DNA of 5,948 nucleotides, taken from positions 1 through 5,948 of the forward strand of contig JALHHV010000097.1 of assembly GCA_022837365.1 (NCBI GenBank), written 5' to 3'. The position numbers and the translations under genes were made by a program. Below, piece after piece: positions 5,545 through 5,948 of the stretch. The stretch is from Desulfovibrio sp. (GTDB lineage: Bacteria > Desulfobacterota > Desulfovibrionia > Desulfovibrionales > Desulfovibrionaceae). Numbering within the stretch: the first letter of the stretch is position 1; each line of letters begins with the position of its first letter. The notes below the pieces were generated by a model. The model was not told the origin of the DNA. It ran no database searches and worked only from the letters and a program-made list of their open reading frames with translations.

Positions 5545-5948
5545 ATGGGACGCAAGACGCACAGCAAGCACACCGGCAAGCGGGGCGCACAGCCACCTGC
5601 CGACGATCCCCGCCGGGAACGCGGCAAGCGGCGCGCATCCGGCGCGGCCCGCCAGGCTCCAGACGACCGCATGGCCCACGCCACCTGCACCGGGGTGCGC
5701 CACGCGCCGCCGCGCCTGTCCCTGACCATCCCGCCCGACCGCCTCGACGCCGCTACCTGGGACCAGATCGAAAGCGCGCTGGCCCTGCCCTGCATGGTGC
5801 ATCTGGCCGTCATGCCCGACGCCCACGCGGGCTACGACCTGTGCATCGGCGGGGTGGCCCTGCTGGACGGGCACATCAGCCCCAGCTTCGTGGGCTACGA
5901 CATCGGCTGCGGCATGTGCCACGTGAACACCGGCCTGCCCGCCGACGA
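5545..5948 (+). CDS. RtcB-family RNA ligase, N-terminal part (3' partial)
   Basis: The frame is open from the ATG at 5545 to the right edge (134 complete codons). It encodes the N-terminal part of an RtcB-type protein, the GTP- and Mn-dependent ligase that joins 2',3'-cyclic-phosphate or 3'-phosphate RNA ends to 5'-OH ends in RNA repair or tRNA splicing. The evidence is the pair of segments VHLAVMPDAHAGYDLCIGGV (85-104) and FVGYDIGCGM (115-124), aligning with the family's AVMPDxHxGxG...IG-V and VGVDIGCGM. Asp119 and Cys122 correspond to metal-binding residues. Start choice is uncertain. ATG 5545 adds a basic tail (MGRKTHSKHTGKRG..., rich in Lys/Arg), and its codons keep fairly high third-position GC. 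ATG 5671 starts at MAHATCTGV, close to the usual family start, but has no clear ribosome site; only GGATGGGG precedes 5545. The family includes paralogues whose ligase activity is unproven, so no gene symbol is given. It is separated from the heme operon by a terminator. Confidence 0.85.
   Translation, partial: MGRKTHSKHTGKRGAQPPADDPRRERGKRRASGAARQAPDDRMAHATCTGVRHAPPRLSLTIPPDRLDAATWDQIESALALPCMVHLAVMPDAHAGYDLCIGGVALLDGHISPSFVGYDIGCGMCHVNTGLPAD

Noticed and set aside
5468..5725. Small + strand ORF (85 codons) after the terminator
   Set aside because: It begins inside the terminator loop, overlaps the RtcB-like gene in another frame, has weaker third-position GC and no recognisable motif.
5384..5922. 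Open frames on the - strand opposite the element and the RtcB-like gene
   Set aside because: They run through the palindromic element and the antisense of conserved RtcB motifs, with no recognisable domain.
1..5948. CRISPR arrays, tRNA, rRNA or riboswitch genes
   Set aside because: No regularly spaced repeats, cloverleaf-like segments or recognised riboswitch cores were seen on either strand by eye.

Overview
The window is a GC-rich bacterial chromosome segment, with nearly every third codon position G or C. It most resembles a Desulfovibrio/Nitratidesulfovibrio-type sulfate reducer. The main reason is a cluster for the siroheme-dependent ('alternative') heme pathway, ahbC-hemB-ahbD-ahbA, in the compact arrangement and protein style of Desulfovibrionaceae. 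The genus is inferred from recognised protein families, not from any search.

Layout, all genes on the + strand. (1) 1-984: the C-terminal end of a TamB-family outer-membrane assembly protein, running in from the left edge. (2) 985-1203: a 219-base gap with a weak promoter candidate, an overlapping weak terminator-like hairpin, and the Shine-Dalgarno that fixes the ahbC start. (3) 1204-2385 ahbC, a radical SAM enzyme. (4) 2386-2494: an intercistronic gap with a perfect 13-bp GC-rich hairpin. (5) 2495-3496 hemB. (6) 3498-4721 ahbD, a second radical SAM enzyme with a His/Gly/Pro-rich N-terminal tail. (7) 4732-5247, a siroheme decarboxylase subunit. (8) 5247-5442: a non-coding, palindromic, MITE-like element with 17-bp terminal inverted repeats flanked by TA. 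(9) 5454-5488: a strong intrinsic terminator. (10) 5545 to the right edge: the start of an RtcB-family RNA ligase gene.

How the genes work together: HemB makes porphobilinogen, feeding all tetrapyrroles. Siroheme, made by enzymes encoded elsewhere, is decarboxylated at C12 and C18 by the AhbA/AhbB complex. AhbC then removes the two acetate side chains to give Fe-coproporphyrin III, and AhbD oxidatively decarboxylates two propionates to vinyls to give heme b. One decarboxylase subunit is in the window; its partner is not. Tight spacing from hemB to ahbA (1 and 10 bases) indicates a transcription unit that probably begins before ahbC and ends at the 5454-5488 terminator.

The most notable non-genic item is the element at 5247-5442. 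It sits exactly between the last heme gene's stop codon and that gene's terminator. Removing it together with one TA restores a TAA stop in place of the present TAG, so the insertion appears to have been neutral for the protein while adding a long hairpin to the 3' end of the heme mRNA.
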